A stretch of DNA of 64,000 nt from Picocystis sp. L7 (Eukaryota; Chlorophyta; Picocystophyceae; Picocystales; Picocystaceae). Below, piece by piece: positions 21,419 through 30,463 of this stretch (position 1 is its first letter; each line of letters begins with the position of its first letter). The position numbers and the translations under genes were made by a program. Below the pieces are notes generated by a model. That model did no database searches, was not told the DNA's origin, and saw only the letters and a program-made list of their open reading frames with translations. The stretch lies in assembly GCA_020975725.1 (NCBI GenBank), contig QXJR01000026.1:124001-188000 (forward strand), read 5' to 3'.

Positions 21419-21436
21419 CTCGGGTTCGAACCCGAG
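21419..21436. promoter_or_regulatory. 18-bp perfect palindrome with GGGTTCGAACCC core
   Basis: CTCGGGTTCGAACCCGAG is a perfect 18-bp palindrome about 95 nt upstream of the DDT/PHD gene start. The same 14-bp core occurs at 28397-28410 and 34584-34597. The sequence resembles the tRNA T-arm/B-box, but no tRNA can be folded around it. Confidence 0.6.
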
Positions 21437-21529
21437 TTCCGTCCCTTTCGGATCTGGATCGAAAGGGGAAGAGAAGGGAGACGAAAGGGAAGGATCACTG
21501 GAGACGAAGCAGGACACGACCGACGAAGC

Positions 21530-24500
21530 ATGGCCGTGCGAGAGGCGCTGAGCGGAACGGGAACGGGCGCACTGGCGGGCGCGTACGTGATCCTGCGGGC
21601 GTTTTCGTGGCAAATAAAAGCCAGTCCGTTCGCCTTCGTCGACCTGGTGGAAGCGGTGGAAAGGAGGGAACCCACGGCGCTGCTGGACGAAGTGCACCTC
21701 AACCTCCTGCGCCTGCTCGTTGCAGACGAGTCGGAGCAAGAGAGAAGCGAATGGGAAGCAGACCTGGCCAAAATGGATGCAACCACGTGGACCGTGTTCC
21801 TCTGGGAATGGATCCGGAAGCACAGGTGGCAATGGGCCAAAGAAAACCTCGAACGGTGCTGGACACGAGGAGGTCCCAAAGCGGAGTACTGCTGGAACCA
21901 TCCAGACGACAAAGCAGCGGTGCTGCTCGAACTCTGCGATTCGGCGATCGAAAGTGCAAGTGTAGCCGAAGACATACGGACCAGAGAAAGGGCAGGCGCG
22001 TTCAACTTGGGTGAAGGACCAATACAAAACGGCATCCTGTCCAAGTGGGCGTCGCTCGGATGGGAGAGGTATGAAGAAGGACCCGATGGCGTGATGATGT
22101 GCGTCAACAAGGACAGGTTCGAAGATGAAGATCCCAACTACGATTACTGCATGCTCTGCGGTGCTGGAGGGAACATTGTCTGCTGTGACCGGTGCCCGGC
22201 GTCCTACCACATGAAGTGTACAGGAGAGAGCCGGACCAAATTAGCACCTGAGGAAACCTGGCTCTGTGAAGAGTGCCGTTTCGATGGAAAGGGAGAATCT
22301 TCAGGGTTGAGGGTTTTAGATATCGGGCCAGATGAAAAAGGGAGGCATTGCTGGATGTGCCATGGAGTGCTGTTTCTGGTAGACCCAGCAACTGGGGAAA
22401 CATCATTCGTGGAAGGAGAAGAGGCCAAGAAGCAAATCGATGCAATTGAGCGCGTAGAAGCAAGTAAGAAGACTAGGAAAAGTAAACAGATGGACTTGGA
22501 TGTAAGCACACGAATAGCTCGAAATGCAGCCAAAAGGAACACCCCGCCCTATCCCCCGCCGGCTAGCGGGATATCAGGGCCAGGTGGATATCTCAACAAG
22601 TATCGGTTTGCATGGCAGGTCAAGTCCACCCTCCTGCATAGCTGGAGAAAGGCAAGCCGCAAAGATGAGGAAGAGTACGGCCTCCCGCTTCCTCACAGCT
22701 CGTTTCGATGGCCCCTGTTCGCCACAAAAGGGACACAATTAGAGAAATGTGGAAAGTGCACGAGCTGCCTGGTGCCAACCTTTCACAAACCTTGCTTGAA
22801 GTACACCATTGGTGGAATTGGGCCTTGCGATCTGGAGGTGAACATTGGGCCATCTATAGATAGGAAGTGTGGAGGGCACTTGTCTACTGTCATGGCTTAC
22901 ATTCTTAAGCTGGAGCGAGATGTGTGGAGTCTCTTGTACAAGCAATGGGAATGGGATCTCCAGTGGAGGAAAATATGGTTTGAAAAAGTGTCAAAGTGCT
23001 GTAGTGTGGTAGAGATGGGACAACATTTGCTGGATTTGGAGGAGGCGATGTCTTGCATGCTTTTCACGACTGGCTGGAGCTCGAGCAAAGAGACTGAGTT
23101 GCGCAATCAATCGCATGCTGACAGTTTATATAGCAAAGCAACTGCCTGTTCGTGGAAGAAGGATGTAGGTATTGGCAGCAGAATTGTTGATCCAGACCCA
23201 AGTGGACCGCCCGACATCACCCTGAGTAAATTGGACAGGCAGATGCACAAGTACCAACTACCGCTCAAAGTCTTTAAACAGGCCAGGCGACAAGGAGGCT
23301 TGAAGATGCTTGTGGGCTTGGACTACAGCCAAAGTTCCAGGCATGCAATATTTTCGCCCCAAACAAGTTTCCGTTCCCAGGTCACCTCAGCCACCACCTC
23401 CGGGGAGCTTGCTTATGCTATCCGACTCCTTGATGCATACATAAACTGGGAAGGTCTCCGTCGCCCCCCAGCAGGCTTTGTTGGTAAAGTTTTGAATGAA
23501 AGAGTCGGAGATTATGGCAAAGAGTACTTCGTGCAAATACCCGATCCTCCGGCGAAAGCGGCAAGCGGGGAGAAGAAATTTGGAACCGATCAATCACTTG
23601 CAAAAGATGAAGAGCGCGGTGGGATTGCAGCAGTTCATGCAAAGCCAAATGATGCACCCCAAGATCCCAGACCTCCAAGTTGGGTACTAGAGCACAGTGT
23701 GCCACTCTACATGTTGAAAGCTCACCGGGAACATCAGAGGCGACTTCATGCCACTAAAGAGGGCAAGGAAATGGCCTACTCTCCTCTTAAAGGAAACGTA
23801 TCAGCCAGCAAGAAGGCAAAGCGAAATGGCGATCGGAATAAAATGCAAGTGAAGGCTTCAAAGGCGAAGGCTTACTGCCTCTGTCAAGCCACGGATACAG
23901 ACAACGATCCCATGGTAATGTGTGACTACTGCTTAGACTGGTTTCATCCAGAATGTGTGGGTCTTGCTTGGGAGGATATAGAGGTGATGGACCGATACAA
24001 ATGCCCCAGATGCATCAAGAAGCACAGGAATGTGCCTATGCATGATGGTGCGAGCACACCATCGTGCACAGTATGTGGAACTAGTTGTGAAATCGGTAAA
24101 ACAGGGCAAGAATGTGCTTCATGCGGGATCCTGCTCCATTTTAGCTGCCGCTTTGATGCAATCAATGAATGCATTACAGAAGGAATCACTTTGCAGAGTA
24201 AAAGAGGCAGCAGAAAACAAAAGTGGCACTGCGAAGCATGCAGTGCTGGTCTAGGAAGAAAGAAGCGTACGTGCAAGCTCTGTTCTGTAGTAGGCGGGGC
24301 CCTGAAGAAGTGTAAGTATGGAGGATGGGTCCACACTGTTTGTGCTCTCTGGGTCCCAGAGACGTTCATCAATGTAGATGGACTTGTTGAAGGGCTGGAT
24401 GAAATTCCAAAGAGACGTTCTGAATTGACATGCACAGTCTGCAAACAGAAATGCGGGGCAGTTGTGCAGTGTGGCCATCCATCTTGCGGCGTTCCACTGC

Positions 24501-25993
24501 ACGCCCAGTGTGCTAGAGATGCTGGACTTCCAATGGCTTTCAGAGTTAAGGATGGCTACCTTCGGTGTACATTGTATTGCAAGCGCCATGCAGACCTATA
24601 CGGTGGTCAGAAACATGTTCCGAAATCCCAGTCCAAAATGAAGCCTGCAAAAGCGGTGCCGGTAGCCTCGAGTGAAGGTATAGCAAAACAGCCAAGCAAG
24701 GGTGGCAAAAACGTTGCATTAGAACCTCCTGTGGCTGCAAAGTGTTTGCGGGAGTTGAAGAGAGTAATGACCACATCAGCCGCACGCTGGTTCCTTGAGC
24801 CTGTAAATGCGGAAAGCCTAGGGCTTTTTGATTATCACAAAATCGTAAAAAAACCCATGGATTTGGGGACAGTATGTGCCAAACTTGAAGGCAACACCTC
24901 ATTGAAACCTTACAAAAGTTTGAAAGAACTAGTCGGGGATATCAGGCTGGTGTTTGCTAACTGCAAGGCCTACAATCTGGAGAACTCTCCTGTGTGGAGA
25001 GACTGTGTTGCAACCGAGCAGCTGCTATTGTCTTTGTTCTGTAAAGTAGGTATTTGTGGGGATGACTGGCAAGTTGAGGCTTCTGCACATTGTCCAGCTT
25101 CTGTGACAGCAAATCCACAGAAAAAAAACGGGGAAAACCAGGCAAAGGATCATGCGCAGAATGGAAATGGCGCAGCAAGCCTGGTAAGTGCTGCAGATCT
25201 TCAGGCTGTTTCGAAACTTCTGCAGACTATGTTGAGGTCCGAGTATGCAACCACACTTGATTTGAATAAAAGTGGCACATCTGCATCCAGAAATGGTGGC
25301 AGCGTGAATACTTTGCGTCAGGTGAAGACGTACGTCTCACGGCAGCTCAAGGGTATGGAGCCAAAGTATGCAAGCCTGGAGAGCATTGGTACTGATGTTA
25401 CGTCAGCACTCTTCCAAGTAAAGAAGACAGTTGATGGAAGAAGCAAACAGGCACGGGATGCGAGATCCTTGGAGAAGATATTTAACGAGTCCTGGGAGCA
25501 GATTATTCGAAGCGAACACGAGAATTGCAGCAGCTTGCGCTCCACGGGAATTCAAGGCAAAACCAATGCTGTGTCAAGCGGGAAGAAACGAAAGGCAAAG
25601 GAAGAACCCTTTGAAGGTGGCCAGCTCCGTGATGCCCTACTGGTGATCCAATCAGTCCTTCGCATGAAGCGGGCACAGCCTTTTTCGACACCAGTGGATG
25701 CAAAGGCCCTGGGCCTCGTTGACTACCACCAAATTGTGAGGAAGCCTATGGATCTAGGAACAATCATGTCAAACATTAAGAGGCAAATCAAAAGTGGGGA
25801 AGGAATATATGGCAGCGCAGCAGAAGTTTACAAGGATGTGTGCCTAGTCTGGGACAACTGCAAGCTCTACAATTTAGAAGGATCTCCTATTTATGCAGAC
25901 TGCCTCATGGTCCAGAAGGCTTTTGAGAAGCACTGGGCAGAGAAAGGCCTACCGATAGTCTCTGCGCCAGGAAAACAGCGCAGGACAAGCTAG
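21530..25993 (+). CDS. Large chromatin reader: DDT domain, PHD fingers, extended PHD and two bromodomains
   Basis: A 1487-residue nuclear protein in one exon, probably part of a chromatin-remodelling or acetyl-lysine-reading complex. Order of parts (approximate residues): DDT-like domain 15-75 (YVILRAFSWQIKASPFAF, LLDEVHLNLLRLLVAD); a WHIM-like stretch to about 150; PHD finger 1 at 203-246 (CMLCGAGGNIVCCDRCPASYH); a CxxC-rich patch near 405-425; PHD finger 2 at 782-830 (CLCQATD, MCDYCLDWFHPECVG); a PHD-like zinc region at 846-905; an extended PHD at 914-1025 (CKLCSVVGGALKKCKYGGW); bromodomain 1 at about 1070-1180 (FDYHKIVKKPMDLGTVCAKL, NCKAYN); bromodomain 2 at about 1363-1480 (VDYHQIVRKPMDLGTIMSNI, NCKLYN). 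The Asn that contacts acetyl-lysine is present in both bromodomains. The Met at 21530 is the first before the DDT domain; upstream in-frame codons are low-complexity promoter DNA. Confidence 0.93.
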   Translation: MAVREALSGTGTGALAGAYVILRAFSWQIKASPFAFVDLVEAVERREPTALLDEVHLNLLRLLVADESEQERSEWEADLAKMDATTWTVFLWEWIRKHRWQWAKENLERCWTRGGPKAEYCWNHPDDKAAVLLELCDSAIESASVAEDIRTRERAGAFNLGEGPIQNGILSKWASLGWERYEEGPDGVMMCVNKDRFEDEDPNYDYCMLCGAGGNIVCCDRCPASYHMKCTGESRTKLAPEETWLCEECRFDGKGESSGLRVLDIGPDEKGRHCWMCHGVLFLVDPATGETSFVEGEEAKKQIDAIERVEASKKTRKSKQMDLDVSTRIARNAAKRNTPPYPPPASGISGPGGYLNKYRFAWQVKSTLLHSWRKASRKDEEEYGLPLPHSSFRWPLFATKGTQLEKCGKCTSCLVPTFHKPCLKYTIGGIGPCDLEVNIGPSIDRKCGGHLSTVMAYILKLERDVWSLLYKQWEWDLQWRKIWFEKVSKCCSVVEMGQHLLDLEEAMSCMLFTTGWSSSKETELRNQSHADSLYSKATACSWKKDVGIGSRIVDPDPSGPPDITLSKLDRQMHKYQLPLKVFKQARRQGGLKMLVGLDYSQSSRHAIFSPQTSFRSQVTSATTSGELAYAIRLLDAYINWEGLRRPPAGFVGKVLNERVGDYGKEYFVQIPDPPAKAASGEKKFGTDQSLAKDEERGGIAAVHAKPNDAPQDPRPPSWVLEHSVPLYMLKAHREHQRRLHATKEGKEMAYSPLKGNVSASKKAKRNGDRNKMQVKASKAKAYCLCQATDTDNDPMVMCDYCLDWFHPECVGLAWEDIEVMDRYKCPRCIKKHRNVPMHDGASTPSCTVCGTSCEIGKTGQECASCGILLHFSCRFDAINECITEGITLQSKRGSRKQKWHCEACSAGLGRKKRTCKLCSVVGGALKKCKYGGWVHTVCALWVPETFINVDGLVEGLDEIPKRRSELTCTVCKQKCGAVVQCGHPSCGVPLHAQCARDAGLPMAFRVKDGYLRCTLYCKRHADLYGGQKHVPKSQSKMKPAKAVPVASSEGIAKQPSKGGKNVALEPPVAAKCLRELKRVMTTSAARWFLEPVNAESLGLFDYHKIVKKPMDLGTVCAKLEGNTSLKPYKSLKELVGDIRLVFANCKAYNLENSPVWRDCVATEQLLLSLFCKVGICGDDWQVEASAHCPASVTANPQKKNGENQAKDHAQNGNGAASLVSAADLQAVSKLLQTMLRSEYATTLDLNKSGTSASRNGGSVNTLRQVKTYVSRQLKGMEPKYASLESIGTDVTSALFQVKKTVDGRSKQARDARSLEKIFNESWEQIIRSEHENCSSLRSTGIQGKTNAVSSGKKRKAKEEPFEGGQLRDALLVIQSVLRMKRAQPFSTPVDAKALGLVDYHQIVRKPMDLGTIMSNIKRQIKSGEGIYGSAAEVYKDVCLVWDNCKLYNLEGSPIYADCLMVQKAFEKHWAEKGLPIVSAPGKQRRTS

Positions 25994-26179
25994 GCCCATA
26001 GCACAATAAAACAACACACGCATTTCCTGTACCGCACAAAGTTTGTTGATTTCGTTCATCCTTACTGCTCGTCCTGTTACTCGTTGGGCACTTTGTTTGT
26101 AAAGGTCTTCTGGGTTCGGCTCCGCGGGTGTGGTAATTTCTCCTCGACGTATTGCGTGTCATGGAAAATGGTGTAAACT

Positions 26180-27280
26180 TCACTCTTGTGCGTTTCGAGC
26201 GAATTCGGTTCCTTTCTGGATACTTCGCAGTAAATCGGGCTTGATAAGCTGGAGGGCTTCTCTTTCTCCAGCATTCAGTGGTCCAAGGGGTAAGTAGGCT
26301 TCCACTCCATCTCGCCCAAGCACCACTGGAGAAGCAAAGTAGGGAAGTTCAGTGATGCTAGACGATACATAGGCACATTCTACAATGCCTTTGACACCCT
26401 GCATAGCTCGCAGGCATTGTCCCACGAATCGATCGGCGGCATGGGCCATGGACAGCGTAGCTGAGCCTCCTCCTGCTTTAGCTTCTACCACTTGCGTTCC
26501 TGCTTCCCTGAGTTTGGTGGTGATATCTTCGACTTCCTGCTCGGTAAATGCAAATCTAGGAGAGCACTGTGACAGCAGCGGGAGCATGGTGTTGGCTGCG
26601 TGTCCACCAACCACTGGAACCTTGATGCGTGCAGGATCGATTCCTACAGCATCGCCCACGAACTTTCTCGCACGCACGGCATCTAGGCTGGTCACTCCAA
26701 TCACTTTCCTGTCATCTCCTGCTCCTTTCCTACGCATGGCCTCGAGTGCAATGGGCACTGTTGCATCCACTGGGTTGGTGACTACCAGCAACCATGCTTT
26801 GGGTGCGTGTTGGGCCGCTGCTGTGGCCAGTGCATACACCACCTTGGCGTTGATCTGGAAGAGATCGTCTCTCGACATGCCTGGTTTCCTCGCCGCACCA
26901 GCTACGAGGACGACGAGATCGACGCCGTGCAGTGCGTCCGCCAGCTCCGACGGTCCGAGGTAGGCGCGAACCGGCGCACGTGCATCCACGTGGGACAGGT
27001 CGGCCGCCACTCCTGCCACGTTTGCCACGTCGTACAGCCTCAACGAGGCCAGTTCGGACCCGCGTCGGGCCAAGAGCAGCGAAAGCGGCTGGCCGATCCC
27101 GCCAGATGCGCCGAGCACCGCCACGTGGATCCCGAGGCGCGGGTTCGCCGTCGCCGTCCCGATGATGGCGCATCCTTGCGCCTTCAATCCATCGTTTGGC
27201 ACCAAATGTTTGTGCAGTCCAGCCGTGCGCCTACGTGCAGCTCCTTCCGCCTCTCTGATGTCGTCCAAACGCCGCTCCAT
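26180..27280 (-). CDS. NAD-dependent malate dehydrogenase, possibly glyoxysomal
   Basis: Interconverts malate and oxaloacetate. The 366-residue protein has the Rossmann motif VAVLGASGGIGQPLSLLL at 54-70 and the mobile-loop VAGAARKPGMSRDDL. The TNPVDATVPI segment and the catalytic His region VPVVGGHAANTMLPL follow. All of this is typical of the mitochondrial/glyoxysomal MDH clade. The 50-residue N-terminal extension contains RTAGLHKHL, which resembles the plant glyoxysomal PTS2 signal (R-I-x2-I-S-A-H-L type) but misses two positions, so peroxisomal import is possible but not assured; a mitochondrial or plastid location is the alternative. The start is the ATG at 27280. Further upstream codons come from the tandem repeat. 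The gene converges with the DDT/PHD gene. Confidence 0.93.
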   Translation of the reverse strand: MERRLDDIREAEGAARRRTAGLHKHLVPNDGLKAQGCAIIGTATANPRLGIHVAVLGASGGIGQPLSLLLARRGSELASLRLYDVANVAGVAADLSHVDARAPVRAYLGPSELADALHGVDLVVLVAGAARKPGMSRDDLFQINAKVVYALATAAAQHAPKAWLLVVTNPVDATVPIALEAMRRKGAGDDRKVIGVTSLDAVRARKFVGDAVGIDPARIKVPVVGGHAANTMLPLLSQCSPRFAFTEQEVEDITTKLREAGTQVVEAKAGGGSATLSMAHAADRFVGQCLRAMQGVKGIVECAYVSSSITELPYFASPVVLGRDGVEAYLPLGPLNAGEREALQLIKPDLLRSIQKGTEFARNAQE

Positions 27281-27302
27281 GACGCGTGATGGCGACGTGC
27301 GC

Positions 27303-27630
27303 CTTTCCTTCCCTTTTCCTTCGACTCGTCTCCCTTTCAAACCTTCCCTTTCCATCGGTACGACGCCCTTTCAAACCTTCCCTTTTCCTTCGACTCGTCT
27401 CCCTTTCAAACCTTCCCTTTCCATCGGTACGACGCCCTTTCAAACCTTCCCTTTTCCTTCGACTCGTCTCCCTTTCAAACCTTCCCTTTCCATCGGTACG
27501 ACGCCCTTTCAAACCTTCCCTTTTCCTTCGACTCGTCTCCCTTTCAAACCTTCCCTTTTCCTTCGACTCGTCTCCCTTTCAAACCTTCCCTTTCCATCGA
27601 TGCGACGCCCTTACAAACCTTTTCTTTCTG
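27303..27630. repeat. 69-bp tandem repeat upstream of malate dehydrogenase
   Basis: About four and a half copies of a 69-bp unit. Successive CCTTCGACTCG starts fall at 27318, 27387, 27456 and 27525, then a half-unit step to 27560. Each unit is itself two related half-units of about 34-35 bp sharing CCCTTTCAAACCTTCCCTTT. Because 69 is a multiple of three, several frames stay open across it on both strands; I regard those as shadows. Confidence 0.92.
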
Positions 27631-28739
27631 GGGTCGATCCGGGTTCCGACACGTTCCCGAACGGTCTGGTGTCGGAAGAGGAGCAGGTCCGTCGCCTTGT
27701 CTCGTCTGCAAGGCTCGAATGGGAGACAACGAAGGAACAGGCGCTATTCCTGCGGCTCGACTGTTCCACGATGGAACGATCTCTTCCTCCAGACGGGGTT
27801 TCGTTGGCACGTGGTTCGCTTCCGTCGTCTCGTGCAATCGGCCCGAGACTGCTCGTCCGAGGATCGGAACGAAACACAAGGACAAACGTTCGTCGACCGC
27901 AACGGCAACGGTTCGTTCTTGGGTCTAGGATCGTTCTCCAAACGGCATCGTTGGAGAGGCGAATTTCGAGATCGACAGCACGGGAGATCCGCCTCGGAGG
28001 TGGGCGACGAGAAGCAGACGTCCCGGAGAGGTTTGGAAGCGTTCGCTCCTCCGGCGTCGGCCGATGCCTGGTCGGATCGACCCGACGACGGCGTTTTTGG
28101 ATGCAAGATGGGATCTCGTCCATTCTTCCTTTCGAAATGCGTCCAAGTCTCGTTCGCTTGCAGCTGCAAGGTGAGACGCGGCCATGCTTCCCAGCCGACG
28201 GTCCGTCCACCTTCGTGCCACGTGGCAGTGTGGAAGACCCCAGAAGCATCACCTGAAATCCTCCCTTTCGCCTTGGTAAAGTCTCCCTCGAATCGGGGAC
28301 AGAGAAGGCGGGATTTGAGACGCACCCGAGGACGCCCCGGGACGGTGCTCCCCTTTCCGAAAGGAAAGACCGGTCCTTTCAATCGGGGATGTACTTCGGG
28401 TTCGAACCCGGTTCTTGTTCGGGTCTGTTCCCGGTCGATGTCCTGGGGCAGGTGGTTCGGCGGAGGCAGAGCACGACATCTGCGCACGTGCGTGCGCGCA
28501 CTTCGGCGCTTCACCCGTCGAACACACGAGCGAAAGGAGCGAGTGGGAGGTACGTGAAGGAAAGGAGGAAGCAGGAGAATTCGCACGTGCCTTTCTAAAA
28601 CGATCGCACGGTGAAAAGAACAGGTGCAGCACGAGGATGGCGAAGTGATCGGGGGGTCAGGACGTCGACCTCGACGCACTGCAGGAACGGAGCAATTCCA
28701 GGAACAGAAGCGGCAGCGAGGGATAGGATACGAATCAGA
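27631..28739. promoter_or_regulatory. Divergent upstream region of MDH and HSP20-like genes
   Basis: About 1.1 kb with no supported gene. It contains the palindrome CGGGTTCGAACCCG at 28397-28410 (about 330 nt upstream of the HSP20-like start) and a half-site GATCCGGGTTCCGAC near 27634. Both strands are open in several frames because of high G+C, without recognisable domains. Confidence 0.4.
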
Positions 28740-29369
28740 ATGTGCTGCAGCCGAGAACCCCCCAAACGGGACGTCTTCGTTTCGCGCACGAGAGGACCGG
28801 TGCCCATAGAGGCGGCAGGAGGCGTATCTCACAATGTTCCTGTAAGGACTCCCTTACCACACAAGAGGGCAAACTCCGTCGACAGCGAGACCAGTACAAC
28901 GGACGATTCGCTCCGCGAAGGGGTCAAGGTGGACAGGAAAGGAAAGAAATCGGTTCAACGGACATCTACGGACTGTACCAAGATCACCAAAGTGCTGACA
29001 GTCCAGGAAGCAACAGACCTGGAGTCCTTCTGGTCATCTACTGTCAACAACAAGTGGTGGCCATTCGACCAGGTGGTGGAAAACGAGCAGACCTATTGTA
29101 CGGCATCCTTCGCTCCTGGAATCAGACCTGGGGACATACAGGTGGATGTGGATGGGACCACGGTCCACATTGAAGTGCAGGACGATTGGGACGTAGTGGT
29201 GCCAGGGGATGGCCACAGCAACATGAACGAGGTGGAACACACGAAGCTCCATTTGTACAGGATGTTCGAGTTGCCGTCGGATGTGGATACGGATGCGATG
29301 TATGGGAACCTCACCAACGCAATTTTCACACTTCTGATGCCCAAAAAGACGAAGCAAGTGTTGGGTTGA
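28740..29369 (+). CDS. HSP20/alpha-crystallin-like small heat-shock protein
   Basis: The 209-residue product begins at the first ATG of the frame (28740). The N-terminal 95 residues are Ser/Thr/Arg-rich and could include a targeting peptide. The C-terminal half has the beta-sandwich pattern of the alpha-crystallin domain: TYCTASFAPGIRPGDIQVDV, VDGTTVHIEVQDDW, then LYRMFELPSDVDTDAMYGN and a final strand AIFTLLMPKK, matching the (F)R.F.LP..VD...... A..NG.L.. .PK form of HSP20 proteins. The usual C-terminal I-x-I oligomerisation motif is not obvious. A function as an ATP-independent holdase is inferred. No operon-like neighbour. Confidence 0.75.
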   Translation: MCCSREPPKRDVFVSRTRGPVPIEAAGGVSHNVPVRTPLPHKRANSVDSETSTTDDSLREGVKVDRKGKKSVQRTSTDCTKITKVLTVQEATDLESFWSSTVNNKWWPFDQVVENEQTYCTASFAPGIRPGDIQVDVDGTTVHIEVQDDWDVVVPGDGHSNMNEVEHTKLHLYRMFELPSDVDTDAMYGNLTNAIFTLLMPKKTKQVLG

Positions 29370-30463
29370 GGACGTACTTCTCCTGTGGGTCCACCCTCTG
29401 GTTTTCTTGTGCACGTTTCATCCATCGTTCCCTCCCCTGTTCTGCAACCGCGGTTTGCCCATCGATGCGGGACAAGCCCATGGGCTTGCATGTACACGCT
29501 CCCGCTCCTGGTATATGTAGAGTTTTTTCCATCCCTTTTCTTCGACCTCCGTTTCGTATGGGTTCCCCTCTTCGGTGTCGGAGGGTGGATCTCCGTCCTC
29601 CAGATCTGTCTCCACACACCTTGGGGTCGTTTCTCGGTGGCATCCAGGAAAGGGTGCGTTTCCCTCCCCTGCCACTTGTCCAAAGCCCGTCCCTCCGCCT
29701 CCCCCCCTCCCCCCCCGGGATCGAGGGACGAACAGGGTGCGATCGATCCGGATCCACCCCTCGGGAAGGGTCTCCACCCTCCAGTCTGGCGTCGTCCGTA
29801 CGAGACCGTGTGGTGGTCGTGCACCGTGGCATCTAGACTCCCCCGAGGAAGGAGGGGGTGGGCGGGGGAGGCGGGATGCCCCTGCGAGGAGGGGAAAGTC
29901 CGCCCTGCAGATCCACCCTGCCGGAGGGAGGACAAGGGGAAGGGGAACCCCGGCGGGAGAACGGATGCCGACGAGGAATGTACGGAAGATCGATTCCGAC
30001 GGACCGCTCGCGAATGCCCCCCTCGTTTCTGGGAGAAAAGGGGGGCATTCGAAGACGGGGGAAGGAGGAGGACCACACGCGATCTCGAAACACGTGCCTG
30101 TTCGTCGCGTGGCGCGGTCGAGCTTTTCCCCCTTCTGGATCCGAACCACGCCCCGGTTCCATCCACCATCGCCTGTCGAGGATCGATCCCCCATGTGCGG
30201 CTGTCCTGCGCCCCGCCGCGGCGCACGACCGTACTTCCTCATCAGCGACTGTCGATGGACCCCGCACCTCCCCTGGATCGAATGAGGTTTCTCCCAGCCT
30301 TCGACCATCCCTCGCAGAGGGTAGGGTCCCTGACGAGCACGATATCCAGTCTTCGTCCACAGATCGTCGGCCACTTGTTCCACCGACGCAGACGAACGCA
30401 CACGCTCCTGTGCGCATCTGAAGCTCCTCCGCTGCAAGCGTAAGCACCGAACTTCCAGAAGAG
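29370..30463. promoter_or_regulatory. Upstream region of Rubisco activase, with a 12-bp inverted repeat
   Basis: About 1.1 kb with no supported gene. A perfect inverted repeat, CGAATGCCCCCC at 30011-30022 and GGGGGGCATTCG at 30040-30051, could form a stem with a 17-nt loop, or be two facing protein-binding sites. The same GGGGGGCAT motif occurs upstream of Psb28 and in the glycosylase/TypA promoter. Long frames open on both strands are GC-driven. Confidence 0.5.

Noticed and set aside
21419-21436. tRNA T-arm/B-box similarity of the GGGTTCGAACCC palindromes.
   Set aside because: No acceptor, D or anticodon arms can be built around any of the three copies, and the stem register does not fit a T arm.
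27162-28557. Long plus-strand frames across the 69-bp repeat encoding 23-residue repeats.
   Set aside because: The repeat length is a multiple of three, so frames stay open automatically on both strands; there is no ATG context or domain.
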